NCBI GenBank assembly: GCA_013140785.1
Contig: JABFRZ010000081.1
Coordinates: 1-6,912 of the forward strand
Direction of reading: 5' to 3'
Length of the DNA stretch: 6,912 nt
From: Planctomycetota bacterium
Lineage (GTDB): Bacteria; Planctomycetota; UBA1135; GCA-002686595
Below the pieces are notes generated by a model. It ran no database searches, had not been told where the DNA came from, and saw nothing but the letters and a program-made list of their open reading frames with translations. Positions 1 to 6,118 of the stretch are shown here, one piece after another (positions within the stretch are counted from its first letter, which is position 1; the number at the start of each line of letters is the position of its first letter). Both the position numbers and the translations under genes were made by a program.

Positions 1-1331
1 TGGCCGTCCACGTTGATCCAGGTGCCCGTGCGCTCGCTGGCATCGGGCACGCCGAGCTCGACCGAGAACGCGGGCGCGTCCACGGGATGCGTGTCGAGCA
101 GCACCAGGCGCAGCCCGGCCGGGAGTTGCGTCAGGGCCTCGGCGCCCAGCAGCTCGGCCGCGCGTTCGCCCAAGAGCAGCACGAGCTTCGCCTGCGCCAT
201 GCGCGCCAGCGCCGCGGCCGGCGCGAGCGGCTCGAAGCCGAGCGCCTCGAGTCCGCGGCGGTTGGGGCAAGGGTCGCCGGTGTGCAAGAAGTCGTCCTTC
301 AGGGCGCTCGGCGCGGGCGAGATGAAGCACAGCGCTCCGCCTAGCACGCGCGCGCGCTCGCCCTCCTCTTGCGTGAGCCAGGGCGAGGCCACGATCAGCG
401 GCGCGCCGTGCACGCGCACGAGATTCGCGATCTCGTCCAGCGCCACTTCCCGAGCAACCGGCTCGAGCCCGCCGCTGCCGCGCACGAGTGCGCCGGCCAG
501 ACGCGCGGGCGCGTTGAAGCGCGGATGAGAGAAGCGCCCGTGGTCGCACATCCAGTACTGGTTCACCGCCGGGTTCGGGCGCGGGCGCAGGCGCTTGACT
601 TCGTGCTTGCGCAGCACCTCGACCGTGATCGAGCAGCCGCGGCTGCACTCGCCGCAGGTCGAGGGCGCCTTGCTGAGGTTCCACACGCGCGCCTGGAAGC
701 GGAACGACTGCAGCGTCAGCGCGCCGACCGGGCAGAGGTCGGCCACGTTGCCCTGGTAGTTTCCTTCCAGCGGCCGGTCGGCGAAGGTCTCGATCGTCGA
801 GCGTGCGCCGAGACCCGCCACGGTGAGCTGCGGCTTCTTGGTGACCTCCTCGAAGAAGCGCACGCAGCGGCTGCACAGGATGCAGCGCTCCTGGTCCAGC
901 ACGATCACGTCACCGAGAGACTTGCGCTTCTCGAGCTTGCGGCGCGGCTCGACCGAGCGGCCCTCGCCCTGGCCCTCCATGAAAGCGTAGTCCTGTAGGT
1001 CGCACTCGCCGGCCTTGTCGCAGATGGGGCAGTCGAGCGGGTGGTTCTTGAGCAGGAACTCCAGGCACTGGCGGCGCGCCTCGTGGGCTTTCGGCGCCTC
1101 GGTGTCGACGACCATGCCCTCGACGACCGTAGTTCGGCACGCGACCACGACGCGCGCCGGCGCCTCGCCCTGCTTGACCTCGACCTGGCAGATGCGGCAC
1201 GACCCGACCGGCGAGAGCCCGGGGTGGTAGCAGTACATCGGCACGTGCGCGGCGTGCTCGTGGCAGGCCGCGATGAGCGGCTTCTTCGGATCGACTTCGA
1301 CCTCGCGGCCGTCCAGGACGATCTTGGTCAC
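1..1331 (-). CDS. nuoG: NADH-quinone oxidoreductase subunit G (partial, C-terminus beyond left edge)
   Basis: NuoG is the large iron-sulfur subunit of the peripheral arm of complex I and carries electrons from NuoF/NuoE towards NuoB. 443 residues are visible. The N-terminal ferredoxin-like domain has [2Fe-2S] N1b ligands C34, C45, C48 and C65. The N5 site is H97, C101, C104, C110 (HxxxCxxCxxxxxC). The N4 site is C150, C153, C156 and C200 (followed by Pro). A fourth set, C226, C229, C233 and C262, matches the optional N7 cluster. From about residue 265 the degenerate molybdopterin-oxidoreductase-like domain begins; the family motif ERTGTWINVDG lies at 433-443, right at the window edge. The motif comes earlier than I expect for long NuoG proteins, suggesting a compact C-terminal domain. 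The start is GTG at 1331, overlapping the nuoF stop as GTGA, with a purine-rich ribosome site at 1339-1345. The gene is open to base 1 with no stop or frameshift. Confidence 0.97.
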   Translation of the reverse strand, partial: MTKIVLDGREVEVDPKKPLIAACHEHAAHVPMYCYHPGLSPVGSCRICQVEVKQGEAPARVVVACRTTVVEGMVVDTEAPKAHEARRQCLEFLLKNHPLDCPICDKAGECDLQDYAFMEGQGEGRSVEPRRKLEKRKSLGDVIVLDQERCILCSRCVRFFEEVTKKPQLTVAGLGARSTIETFADRPLEGNYQGNVADLCPVGALTLQSFRFQARVWNLSKAPSTCGECSRGCSITVEVLRKHEVKRLRPRPNPAVNQYWMCDHGRFSHPRFNAPARLAGALVRGSGGLEPVAREVALDEIANLVRVHGAPLIVASPWLTQEEGERARVLGGALCFISPAPSALKDDFLHTGDPCPNRRGLEALGFEPLAPAAALARMAQAKLVLLLGERAAELLGAEALTQLPAGLRLVLLDTHPVDAPAFSVELGVPDASERTGTWINVDG

Positions 1332-2731
1332 GCGTGTGCCCCTTCGGGTACCAAGTCAGTCAGCTCGGCGGCGTGCCGCTCGACGTCGAGCGGGCAGCGT
1401 CCGAGGCGGACGTGCTCCTCCAGCTCGGCGCGGAAGTTCTTCACGATCGCATGGGTCGGGATCGCGGCCGCGTCGGCCAGCGCGCAGATCGTCTTGGCGG
1501 GCGCCATGCCGTTCGCGAGCGAGGACAGGAGCTCGATGTCCTCCATGCGCCCCTGGCCACGCTCGATGCGCGCGAAGATCTGGTGCAGCCACTCGGTGCC
1601 CTCGCGGCATTGACTGCACTGCCCGCAGCTCTCGTGCTCGTAGAAGCGCGCGATCACCTGCATCGCGCGCACCGTGCAGGCCGTCTCGTCCAGCATGATC
1701 ATCGCGCCCGTGCCGAGCATCGAGCCCGCCTCGCGGATCGAGTCGTGGTCCATGGCCACGTCGATCTTGGCGGCCGGCAGGAGCCCGGTGGAGGAGCCGC
1801 CCGGGATCCAGGCCTTGAGCTTGCGCCCTTTCCAGACGCCGCCCGCGCACTCCTCGAGCACGGTGCGTGCCGAGATGCCGAGCGGCAGCTCGTAGACCCC
1901 GGGGCGCTCGACGTGGCCCGAGATGCCGATCAGCACGTTGCCGGGACTCTTCGGCGTACCGAGTGACTTGAACCAGTCGGCGCCGCGCGTGATCACGAAG
2001 GGCACGTTGGCGAGCGTCTCGACGTTGTTGACCGTGGTGGGCTGGCGCCACAGGCCGGCGCCGGCCGGGAAGGGCGGCTTCGGGCGCGGATGGCCGCGCT
2101 TCCCCTCCAGGCTCTCCATCAGCCCGGTCTCTTCGCCGCAGATGTAGGCCCCGGCGCCCTTGTGCATCCAGATGTCGCAGGCGAAGTCGGTGCCGAGGAT
2201 CTTCGCTCCGACCAGCCCCGCGGCGCGCGCCTCGGCCACGGCCGCGGCCACGCGTTCGTGGGAGAGGCGGTACTCGCCGCGCACGTAGACGTAGGCCGTC
2301 TTCACGCGCATGGCGAAGCACGCCAGCAGGATCCCCTCGACCAAGCCGTGCGGGTCCTGCTCCATCAGCACGCGGTCCTTGCACGTGCCCGGCTCGGACT
2401 CGTCCGCGTTCACCGCCAGGTAGCGCGGGCGCGGGTCCTTGGCCGGATCGGGCATGAAGCTCCACTTCAGCCCGGTCGAGAAGCCCGCGCCGCCGCGGCC
2501 GCGCAGGCCGGAGTCCTTGACGATCTGGATCACCTGCGCGGGCGTGAAGCCGCCGGTGAGGACCTGCTCGAGCGCCGCGTAGCCGCCGTGCGCCTTGTAG
2601 ACGGGAAGCGTGTGCGAGTCCCTCAGGCCGACGCGCGACAGGAGGTAGATCTCGCGCTTCAGGGGTGACGTGATCTTGGGGGGCAACGCGGTCTTGGTGG
2701 GCGACGTGATCTTGGTGGGCTCCGTGCTCAT
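1328..2731 (-). CDS. nuoF: NADH-quinone oxidoreductase subunit F (NADH/FMN-binding)
   Basis: NuoF binds NADH and FMN and takes the hydride into complex I at the tip of the cytoplasmic arm. The 467-residue protein is complete. The glycine-rich nucleotide loop RGRGGAGFSTG spans 77-87, and the FMN-site segment with VNADESEPGT spans about 107-116. ICGEETGLMESLEG (197-210) and the TTVNNVETLANVP stretch (about 232-244) are also typical. The N3 [4Fe-4S] ligands are C369, C372, C375 (CGQCSQC) and C416, with the family's usual 41-residue step from third to fourth Cys. The core matches the normal length (about 440), and the excess is an N-terminal extension: three copies of a hexapeptide at residues 6-23. 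The ATG at 2731 overlaps the nuoE stop (ATGA) and has a strong GGAGGAG site, so the extension is very likely translated. The stop overlaps the nuoG GTG. Confidence 0.99.
   Translation of the reverse strand: MSTEPTKITSPTKTALPPKITSPLKREIYLLSRVGLRDSHTLPVYKAHGGYAALEQVLTGGFTPAQVIQIVKDSGLRGRGGAGFSTGLKWSFMPDPAKDPRPRYLAVNADESEPGTCKDRVLMEQDPHGLVEGILLACFAMRVKTAYVYVRGEYRLSHERVAAAVAEARAAGLVGAKILGTDFACDIWMHKGAGAYICGEETGLMESLEGKRGHPRPKPPFPAGAGLWRQPTTVNNVETLANVPFVITRGADWFKSLGTPKSPGNVLIGISGHVERPGVYELPLGISARTVLEECAGGVWKGRKLKAWIPGGSSTGLLPAAKIDVAMDHDSIREAGSMLGTGAMIMLDETACTVRAMQVIARFYEHESCGQCSQCREGTEWLHQIFARIERGQGRMEDIELLSSLANGMAPAKTICALADAAAIPTHAIVKNFRAELEEHVRLGRCPLDVERHAAELTDLVPEGAHA
1339..1345 (-). promoter_or_regulatory. 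Ribosome binding site of nuoG
   Basis: The minus strand reads GAAGGGG here, 7 nt before the GTG at 1331. It lies inside the 3' end of nuoF. It supports the GTG start of nuoG, which otherwise rests on the 4-nt overlap with the nuoF stop. Confidence 0.6.
2663..2716 (-). repeat. Three in-frame 18-bp tandem repeats in the 5' end of nuoF
   Basis: Three consecutive 18-bp units encode residues 6-11 TKITSP, 12-17 TKTALP and 18-23 PKITSP of NuoF. The first and third units differ at a single base (gacgtgatcttggtgggc against gacgtgatcttggggggc on the plus strand, in a shifted register). The middle unit is more diverged. The length is a multiple of three, so changes in copy number would keep the frame. 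The encoded peptide is basic, rich in Pro and Thr, and lies ahead of the conserved NuoF fold. Confidence 0.8.
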
Positions 2732-3216
2732 CGAGCTCCTCCGAGCACGCGCGCGACGTCAGCGGTGGCGAGGTTTTCGTGGAAGGCGCCGTCGAGCACC
2801 AGCATCGGCGCGGCCGTGCAGGCGCCCTGGCACTCGAGGCGCACGACGCTGAAGCGTCCGTCGGCCGAGACGCCGCCCGGCTTCGAGCCCGTCACGCGGC
2901 AGGTCTCGCGCAGGATGTCCTCGGCCCCGCGTAGCGCGCACGAGATGTTGTGGCACACGCCCACCACGTGTCGGCCGACCGGGCGCAGGTGGAACATCGG
3001 GTAGAACGAGGCCACGCCGAAGACCTCGACCGGCTCGAGCCCGAAGAACTCGGCGCAGGCTTCGAGCGTCTCGGGCGTGAGCCAGCCGCCGAGCTCTTCC
3101 TGGCAGCGGTGCAGGGCCGGGATCAGCGCGGCCTGGCGTTCGGGGTAGTGCCGCACGAGCTCGGTGAACTCGGCGCGCAGCGCTTCGGGCAGGGCCGGCC
3201 GTTCGGAAGGACTCAT
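2728..3216 (-). CDS. nuoE: NADH-quinone oxidoreductase subunit E (2Fe-2S, thioredoxin-like)
   Basis: NuoE is the small partner of NuoF in the NADH-oxidising module and holds the off-path [2Fe-2S] cluster N1a. The protein is complete at 162 residues, a normal length for the family. The N-terminal helical part includes the conserved region around 23-47 with the segment EELGGWLTPE. The thioredoxin-like domain has the four cluster ligands C88, C93, C129 and C133 (C-x4-C and C-x3-C), with the spacing seen in known NuoE proteins. The ATG at 3216 follows a modest AGGGG (3222-3228 region) and is the only sensible start. The gene is 110 bases from nuoD, the only real gap inside this operon, and a long GC-rich inverted repeat sits just before its ribosome site. 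Its stop overlaps the nuoF start. Confidence 0.98.
   Translation of the reverse strand: MSPSERPALPEALRAEFTELVRHYPERQAALIPALHRCQEELGGWLTPETLEACAEFFGLEPVEVFGVASFYPMFHLRPVGRHVVGVCHNISCALRGAEDILRETCRVTGSKPGGVSADGRFSVVRLECQGACTAAPMLVLDGAFHENLATADVARVLGGAR
2736..2742 (-). promoter_or_regulatory. Strong ribosome binding site of nuoF
   Basis: The minus strand reads GGAGGAG, 4 nt before the ATG at 2731. It decides the start: the repeat-bearing N-terminus of NuoF is inside the coding region, and initiation is coupled to the end of nuoE through the ATGA overlap. Confidence 0.75.
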
Positions 3217-3233
3217 GCTCGGCCCCTGCGGAA

Positions 3234-3281
3234 CTCCGCGACTCCGCGGTGCGCTCTCGATCCAACCGCGGAGGCGCGGAG
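3234..3281 (-). repeat. GC-rich inverted repeat with 9-nt periodicity between nuoD and nuoE
   Basis: The plus-strand arms ctccgcgactccgcggt (3234-3250) and accgcggaggcgcggag (3265-3281) are complementary at 16 of 17 positions, the exception being 3241/3274. The loop is 14 nt (3251-3264). The right side continues as a 9-nt periodic run of GCGGAGGC-like units to about 3291, then a purine-rich tract to about 3320, which reads as a pyrimidine-rich tract in the nuo transcript. There is no U-run after the hairpin on either strand, so an intrinsic terminator is unlikely. The architecture resembles small dispersed intergenic palindromes I recall from many environmental genomes (units like CGCAGAGG). 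No second copy is present in this window. In the mRNA the hairpin would end about 18 nt before the nuoE ATG. Confidence 0.75.
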
Positions 3282-3326
3282 GGCGCGGAGGAACGCAGGG
3301 AGGAAGAGAGGGGAGTGGGACATCGC

Positions 3327-4619
3327 CTAGCGATCCACCTCGCCCATGACGAAGTCGAGGCTGCCGATCAGGGCCACCATGTCGGACATCAGGCGTCCCT
3401 CGGCCAGCGGCGGGATGGCCTGCACGTTCATCAGGCCCGGCGCGCGAATGTGGCAGCGTACCGGCGCGCTGGTGCCGTCGGACACGACGTAGAAACCGAG
3501 CTCACCCTTGCTGGACTCGATCGCGTGGTAGGCCTCGCCCGCTGGCAGACGCAGGTCGGTCACGATCTTGAACTGGAAGATCAGCTCTTCCATCGAGGTG
3601 TGCACGCGGTCCTTGGGCGGCAGCACGTAGCGCCGGTCCTCGGCCAGGAACTCGGCCCCGCGCGACTGGGCGAGCCGGTCGAGGGCCTGCGCCGCGATGC
3701 GCACGGACTGGCGCATCTCCTCGACGCGCACCAGGTAGCGGTCGTAGCAGTCGCCCACCGTCCCGACCGGGATCTCGAACTCGTACTGCTCGTAGCCCGA
3801 GTAGGGCTGCGCCTTGCGCAGATCGAATTCCACGCCCGCGCCGCGCAGGTTCGGGCCCGTGAGCGACCAGGCCAGGGCTTGCTCCTTCGTCAGGATGCCC
3901 ACGTTGCGGTTGCGGTCGTACCAGATGCGGTTGCCGGACAGGAGCTTCTCCCAGCCGTCGATCTCGGTCGGCAGGCGCGCCAGGAATTCGCGCACCAGGG
4001 CTTCCACGCCCTCGTCCACGTCGGCGAACACGCCGCCGATGCGCACGTAGGTGTTGTTCATCCGGTGCCCGGTGTAGGCGTCCAGGATGGTGTAGATGTT
4101 CTCGCGCTCCTTGAAGGTGTTGAAGAACATCGACACGGCGCCGAGGTCGATGGCGGTCGTGCCCAGGTAGATCAGGTGCGCGGCGACGCGCGAGAGCTCC
4201 ATCAAGAGCACGCGGATCACCTGGCCGCGCTCGGGCACCGCGAGAGCCGCCAGGCGCTCGAGCGCGAGCGCGTAGCCGACGTTGTTCATCAGCGGCTGCA
4301 CGTAGTCGAGCCGGTCGGTGTGCGGGAAGAACTTGGCCCAGCCCAGCGACTCGCAGGTCTTCTCCTTGCCGCGGTGCAGGTAGCCGACCTCGGGCTCGAC
4401 CGTGCGCATGGTCTCGCCGTCGAGCTCGAGCTTCAGGCGCAGCACGCCGTGCGTGGCCGGGTGCTGCGGGCCCATGTTGAGCTGCATCAGCTCGCCGTGC
4501 AGCGGGTCGTCCGCGTCGCGCGCCGGCGGCGTGGCCGCGCTGACCTCGCTGGGCGGCGTGCTGCGGCTCTTCCCGTCCAGTCCCGCGCCGCGCTCGTACT
4601 CGAAGGTCTGCAGGCTCAC
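3327..4619 (-). CDS. nuoD: NADH-quinone oxidoreductase subunit D (49-kDa, quinone site)
   Basis: NuoD forms most of the quinone-reduction site together with NuoB, at the junction of the two arms of complex I, and is related to the large subunit of [NiFe] hydrogenases. The protein is 430 residues, complete. GPQHPATHGV (50-59) supplies the conserved loop histidines H53 and H57. Y106, in TDRLDY, sits exactly 49 residues after H57, as does the quinone-contacting Tyr in known homologues. YLHRGKEKTCESLGW (80-94) and the C-terminal RCHIRAPG and SLDFVMGEVDR (ending 430) are diagnostic. No metal ligands of the hydrogenase kind are expected or seen. The GTG start at 4619 overlaps the nuoC stop (GTGA) and has GGAGG at proper distance. 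A longer reading frame from 4802 only runs through nuoC and is rejected. Residues 1-40 are a poorly conserved, Ser/Pro/Ala-rich leader. Confidence 0.98.
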   Translation of the reverse strand: MSLQTFEYERGAGLDGKSRSTPPSEVSAATPPARDADDPLHGELMQLNMGPQHPATHGVLRLKLELDGETMRTVEPEVGYLHRGKEKTCESLGWAKFFPHTDRLDYVQPLMNNVGYALALERLAALAVPERGQVIRVLLMELSRVAAHLIYLGTTAIDLGAVSMFFNTFKERENIYTILDAYTGHRMNNTYVRIGGVFADVDEGVEALVREFLARLPTEIDGWEKLLSGNRIWYDRNRNVGILTKEQALAWSLTGPNLRGAGVEFDLRKAQPYSGYEQYEFEIPVGTVGDCYDRYLVRVEEMRQSVRIAAQALDRLAQSRGAEFLAEDRRYVLPPKDRVHTSMEELIFQFKIVTDLRLPAGEAYHAIESSKGELGFYVVSDGTSAPVRCHIRAPGLMNVQAIPPLAEGRLMSDMVALIGSLDFVMGEVDR

Positions 4620-5137
4620 CGCGCCGCCTCCGGATGCCATTCCGCGCGGCGCTTCTTGTCCCACTCGCGGTACAGCCGGTCGGGCTCGATGCCCTGGTGC
4701 GGGAAGTCCTTGCGCAGCGGGTGGTGCTCGAACTCCTCGGGCATCAGCAGGCGCTTCAGGCCAACGTGGCCCTCGAAGCGGATCCCGAACATGTCGTAGC
4801 ACTCGCGCTCCATGTAGGCGGCGCCCGGCCAGAGCTGCGTGCAGCTCGGCGCGTTCTCGCCATCGGCCAGGCGCGTGTGCAGGCGCACGCGCTCGTTGTG
4901 CGCGAGCGAGAACAGCTGATGCACGAGCTCGAAGCGCGGTACGCGCGGCAGACGATCCACGGCCGTCACGAAGGTCGCCGACTCGAAGCCGGCGCGCTCC
5001 TTCAGGGCGCGCAGCGCGTGCGCGAGCCCGGCGAGGTCGAGCTCCAGGGCCGGCAAGCCATCGCGGTGAACGAGCCAGCGGTGCTCGATTCCCGCCAGGG
5101 CGCCGTCCACGCGCTCGCTCGTGATCGTCCCGGGCAT
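4616..5137 (-). CDS. nuoC: NADH-quinone oxidoreductase subunit C (30-kDa)
   Basis: NuoC is a cofactor-free structural subunit of the connecting part of complex I, packed against NuoD and NuoB. With the ATG at 5137 it has 173 residues. The family signature runs from about 110 to 136: RECYDMFGIRFEGHVGLKRL followed by HHPLRKDFP, the expected ERE-x-YD-M/L-F/Y-GI and HPLRKD blocks. The gene is separate from nuoD, unlike the fused nuoCD of enterobacteria. It begins 7 nt after the nuoB stop; the AGGAAGGG at 5149-5156 is 11 nt from the start, rather far, so initiation may depend on coupling to nuoB. The same frame is open to an ATG at 5206, but that would overlap nuoB by 62 nt with a Arg/Thr-rich, non-conserved N-terminus. 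The stop TGA is shared with the nuoD GTG. Confidence 0.97.
   Translation of the reverse strand: MPGTITSERVDGALAGIEHRWLVHRDGLPALELDLAGLAHALRALKERAGFESATFVTAVDRLPRVPRFELVHQLFSLAHNERVRLHTRLADGENAPSCTQLWPGAAYMERECYDMFGIRFEGHVGLKRLLMPEEFEHHPLRKDFPHQGIEPDRLYREWDKKRRAEWHPEAAR
4627..4633 (-). promoter_or_regulatory. Ribosome binding site of nuoD
   Basis: The minus strand reads CCGGAGG, 7 nt before the GTG at 4619 and inside the end of nuoC. It fixes the GTG as the nuoD start, rather than the upstream in-frame ATG at 4802 or the internal ATG at codon 45. Confidence 0.7.
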
Positions 5138-5144
5138 CTCTCGC

Positions 5145-5756
5145 TCAGCCCTTCCTCGCGCGCGGGTCGTGCGGGTGCAGATCGTAGACGCTTTTGCGCA
5201 CCGCATCGTTGGGTTGGTACGTGCGCGCGCCGGTGCCGCGCTCGTCGCTCACCCCGGGTCCGGCCAAGATGCGGGCCAGCGGGCGCTCGCGCTCGATCTT
5301 CGTCTGCAGCTTCAGGATCGCGTCGATGACCGCATCCGGACGCGGCGGGCAGCCGGGCACGTACACATCTACCGGCAGGATCGAATCGACGCCCTGCACC
5401 ACGGCGTAGGAGTCGTACATGCCGCCGGTCGAGGAGCACACGCCCATCGCGATGACCCACTTGGGCTCGGGCATCTGGTCGTAGACCAGACGCGCGGCCG
5501 CGGCCATCTTCCAGGTCAGCGTCCCGGCCACGACCAAGAGGTCGCACTGGCGCGGGCTGAAGCGCGCGGCCTCGGCTCCGAAGCGCGCGAGGTCGAACTT
5601 CGGTCCGAGCATGGCCATCAGCTCGATGCCGCAGCACGAGAGCCCGAGCGGCATCGGCCACAGGCTGTTCTTGCGGCCCCAGTTGATGAGCGCGTCGATG
5701 CGCGTGGCGAAGAAGCCGTCCTCGCGCGTCTCGGGTACCGGCTTCAGCGCTCCCAT
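5145..5756 (-). CDS. nuoB: NADH-quinone oxidoreductase subunit B (N2 cluster)
   Basis: NuoB carries the terminal [4Fe-4S] cluster N2, which passes electrons to quinone, and is related to the small subunit of [NiFe] hydrogenases. The protein is complete with 203 residues. The N2 ligands are the tandem C41-C42 (LSCCGIELMAM), C107 (MGVCSSTGGM) and C136 (VPGCPPRP). The steps of 65 and 29 residues equal those in known NuoB proteins. The core ends near residue 160; the C-terminal tail (161-203) is polar. The ATG at 5756 is chosen because the conserved protein begins shortly after it and a strong AAGGGAGGG site precedes it. The frame is open further upstream, to 5990, but that stretch is nuoA read out of frame. 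It overlaps nuoA by 13 nt, which implies coupled translation. Confidence 0.99.
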   Translation of the reverse strand: MGALKPVPETREDGFFATRIDALINWGRKNSLWPMPLGLSCCGIELMAMLGPKFDLARFGAEAARFSPRQCDLLVVAGTLTWKMAAAARLVYDQMPEPKWVIAMGVCSSTGGMYDSYAVVQGVDSILPVDVYVPGCPPRPDAVIDAILKLQTKIERERPLARILAGPGVSDERGTGARTYQPNDAVRKSVYDLHPHDPRARKG

Positions 5757-6118
5757 TCGAGCCCTCCCTTGCGCCACACGAAGGCCAGCCCGACCGCCAG
5801 CACGGCCACGAAGGCCACGACCTCCGCGAACACGATCCCGCCGAAGCCGTCGGCCGCCAGGCCGCGCGCCGCGACCGCCCACGGGATCAGCAGCAGCGAC
5901 TCGACGTCGAACAGGATGAACAGCACCGCCACCAAGTAGAAGTGGATCGAGAGGCGCATGCGCGCGTTGCCCACCGCGCCCATCCCGCACTCGTAGGCGC
6001 TGGCCTTCCCGATGGCCGAGCGCCGCCGTCCGAGCAGCTCAGACACGGCCACGTTGCCGAGCGCGAACAGCGCGACCAGCACGAACAGCACCAGGATGGG
6101 GGCGTAGTCGATCAGCAT
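5744..6118 (-). CDS. nuoA: NADH-quinone oxidoreductase subunit A (membrane subunit, ND3-like)
   Basis: NuoA is a small inner-membrane subunit at the junction of the peripheral and membrane arms. The protein is 124 residues, complete. Three hydrophobic segments are visible at about 6-26, 59-81 and 93-115, the standard three-helix layout. The cytoplasmic loop between helices 1 and 2 has the conserved YECG (42-45); its C44 corresponds to the loop cysteine of mitochondrial ND3 that is exposed or buried with the state of the enzyme. Helix 2 has FYLVAVLFILFDVE (60-73) with the conserved acidic D71 and E73, then PWAV. The ATG at 6118 fits the family N-terminus (MLIDYAPIL), yet no clear Shine-Dalgarno precedes it (the upstream bases read GCTCCGCTTTCC). 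It is the first gene of the operon, with 127 bases between it and the vWA gene. Confidence 0.97.
   Translation of the reverse strand: MLIDYAPILVLFVLVALFALGNVAVSELLGRRRSAIGKASAYECGMGAVGNARMRLSIHFYLVAVLFILFDVESLLLIPWAVAARGLAADGFGGIVFAEVVAFVAVLAVGLAFVWRKGGLEWER
5762..5770 (-). promoter_or_regulatory. Strong ribosome binding site of nuoB
   Basis: The minus strand reads AAGGGAGGG, 5 nt before the ATG at 5756, inside the last codons of nuoA. It separates the true nuoB start from the much longer open frame upstream. Confidence 0.75.

Noticed and set aside
348..360. Alternating gc run as a possible Z-DNA or simple-sequence element
   Set aside because: It is short, inside nuoG, and explained by Arg/Ala codons in GC-rich DNA.
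13..998. Plus-strand open frames opposite nuoG
   Set aside because: Low-complexity Ser/Ala/Arg-rich translations without motifs, antisense to conserved cysteine-ligand regions of nuoG.
1356..2465. A 369-codon minus-strand frame within nuoF
   Set aside because: It is nuoF read in another frame; the nuoF frame has all the cofactor motifs, and this one has none.
3234..3281. Intrinsic terminator after nuoD
   Set aside because: The stem is strong but no U-run follows on the minus strand (TTCCGCAGG) and nuoE, F and G continue directly in canonical order, so a full stop to transcription is not supported.
3265..3300. CRISPR-like short repeats
   Set aside because: The units are about 9 nt, adjacent and without spacers, so this is a simple tandem run.
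3249..4799. A 516-codon open frame on the plus strand opposite nuoD
   Set aside because: It lies antisense to well-conserved nuoD, its product is Ala/Arg/His/Val-rich with no recognisable domain, and it is the expected mirror of a GC-rich codon pattern.
5002..5661. A 219-codon minus-strand frame overlapping nuoB and nuoC
   Set aside because: It crosses the nuoB/nuoC boundary out of frame with both, and its product is Arg/Ala-rich and unlike any family.
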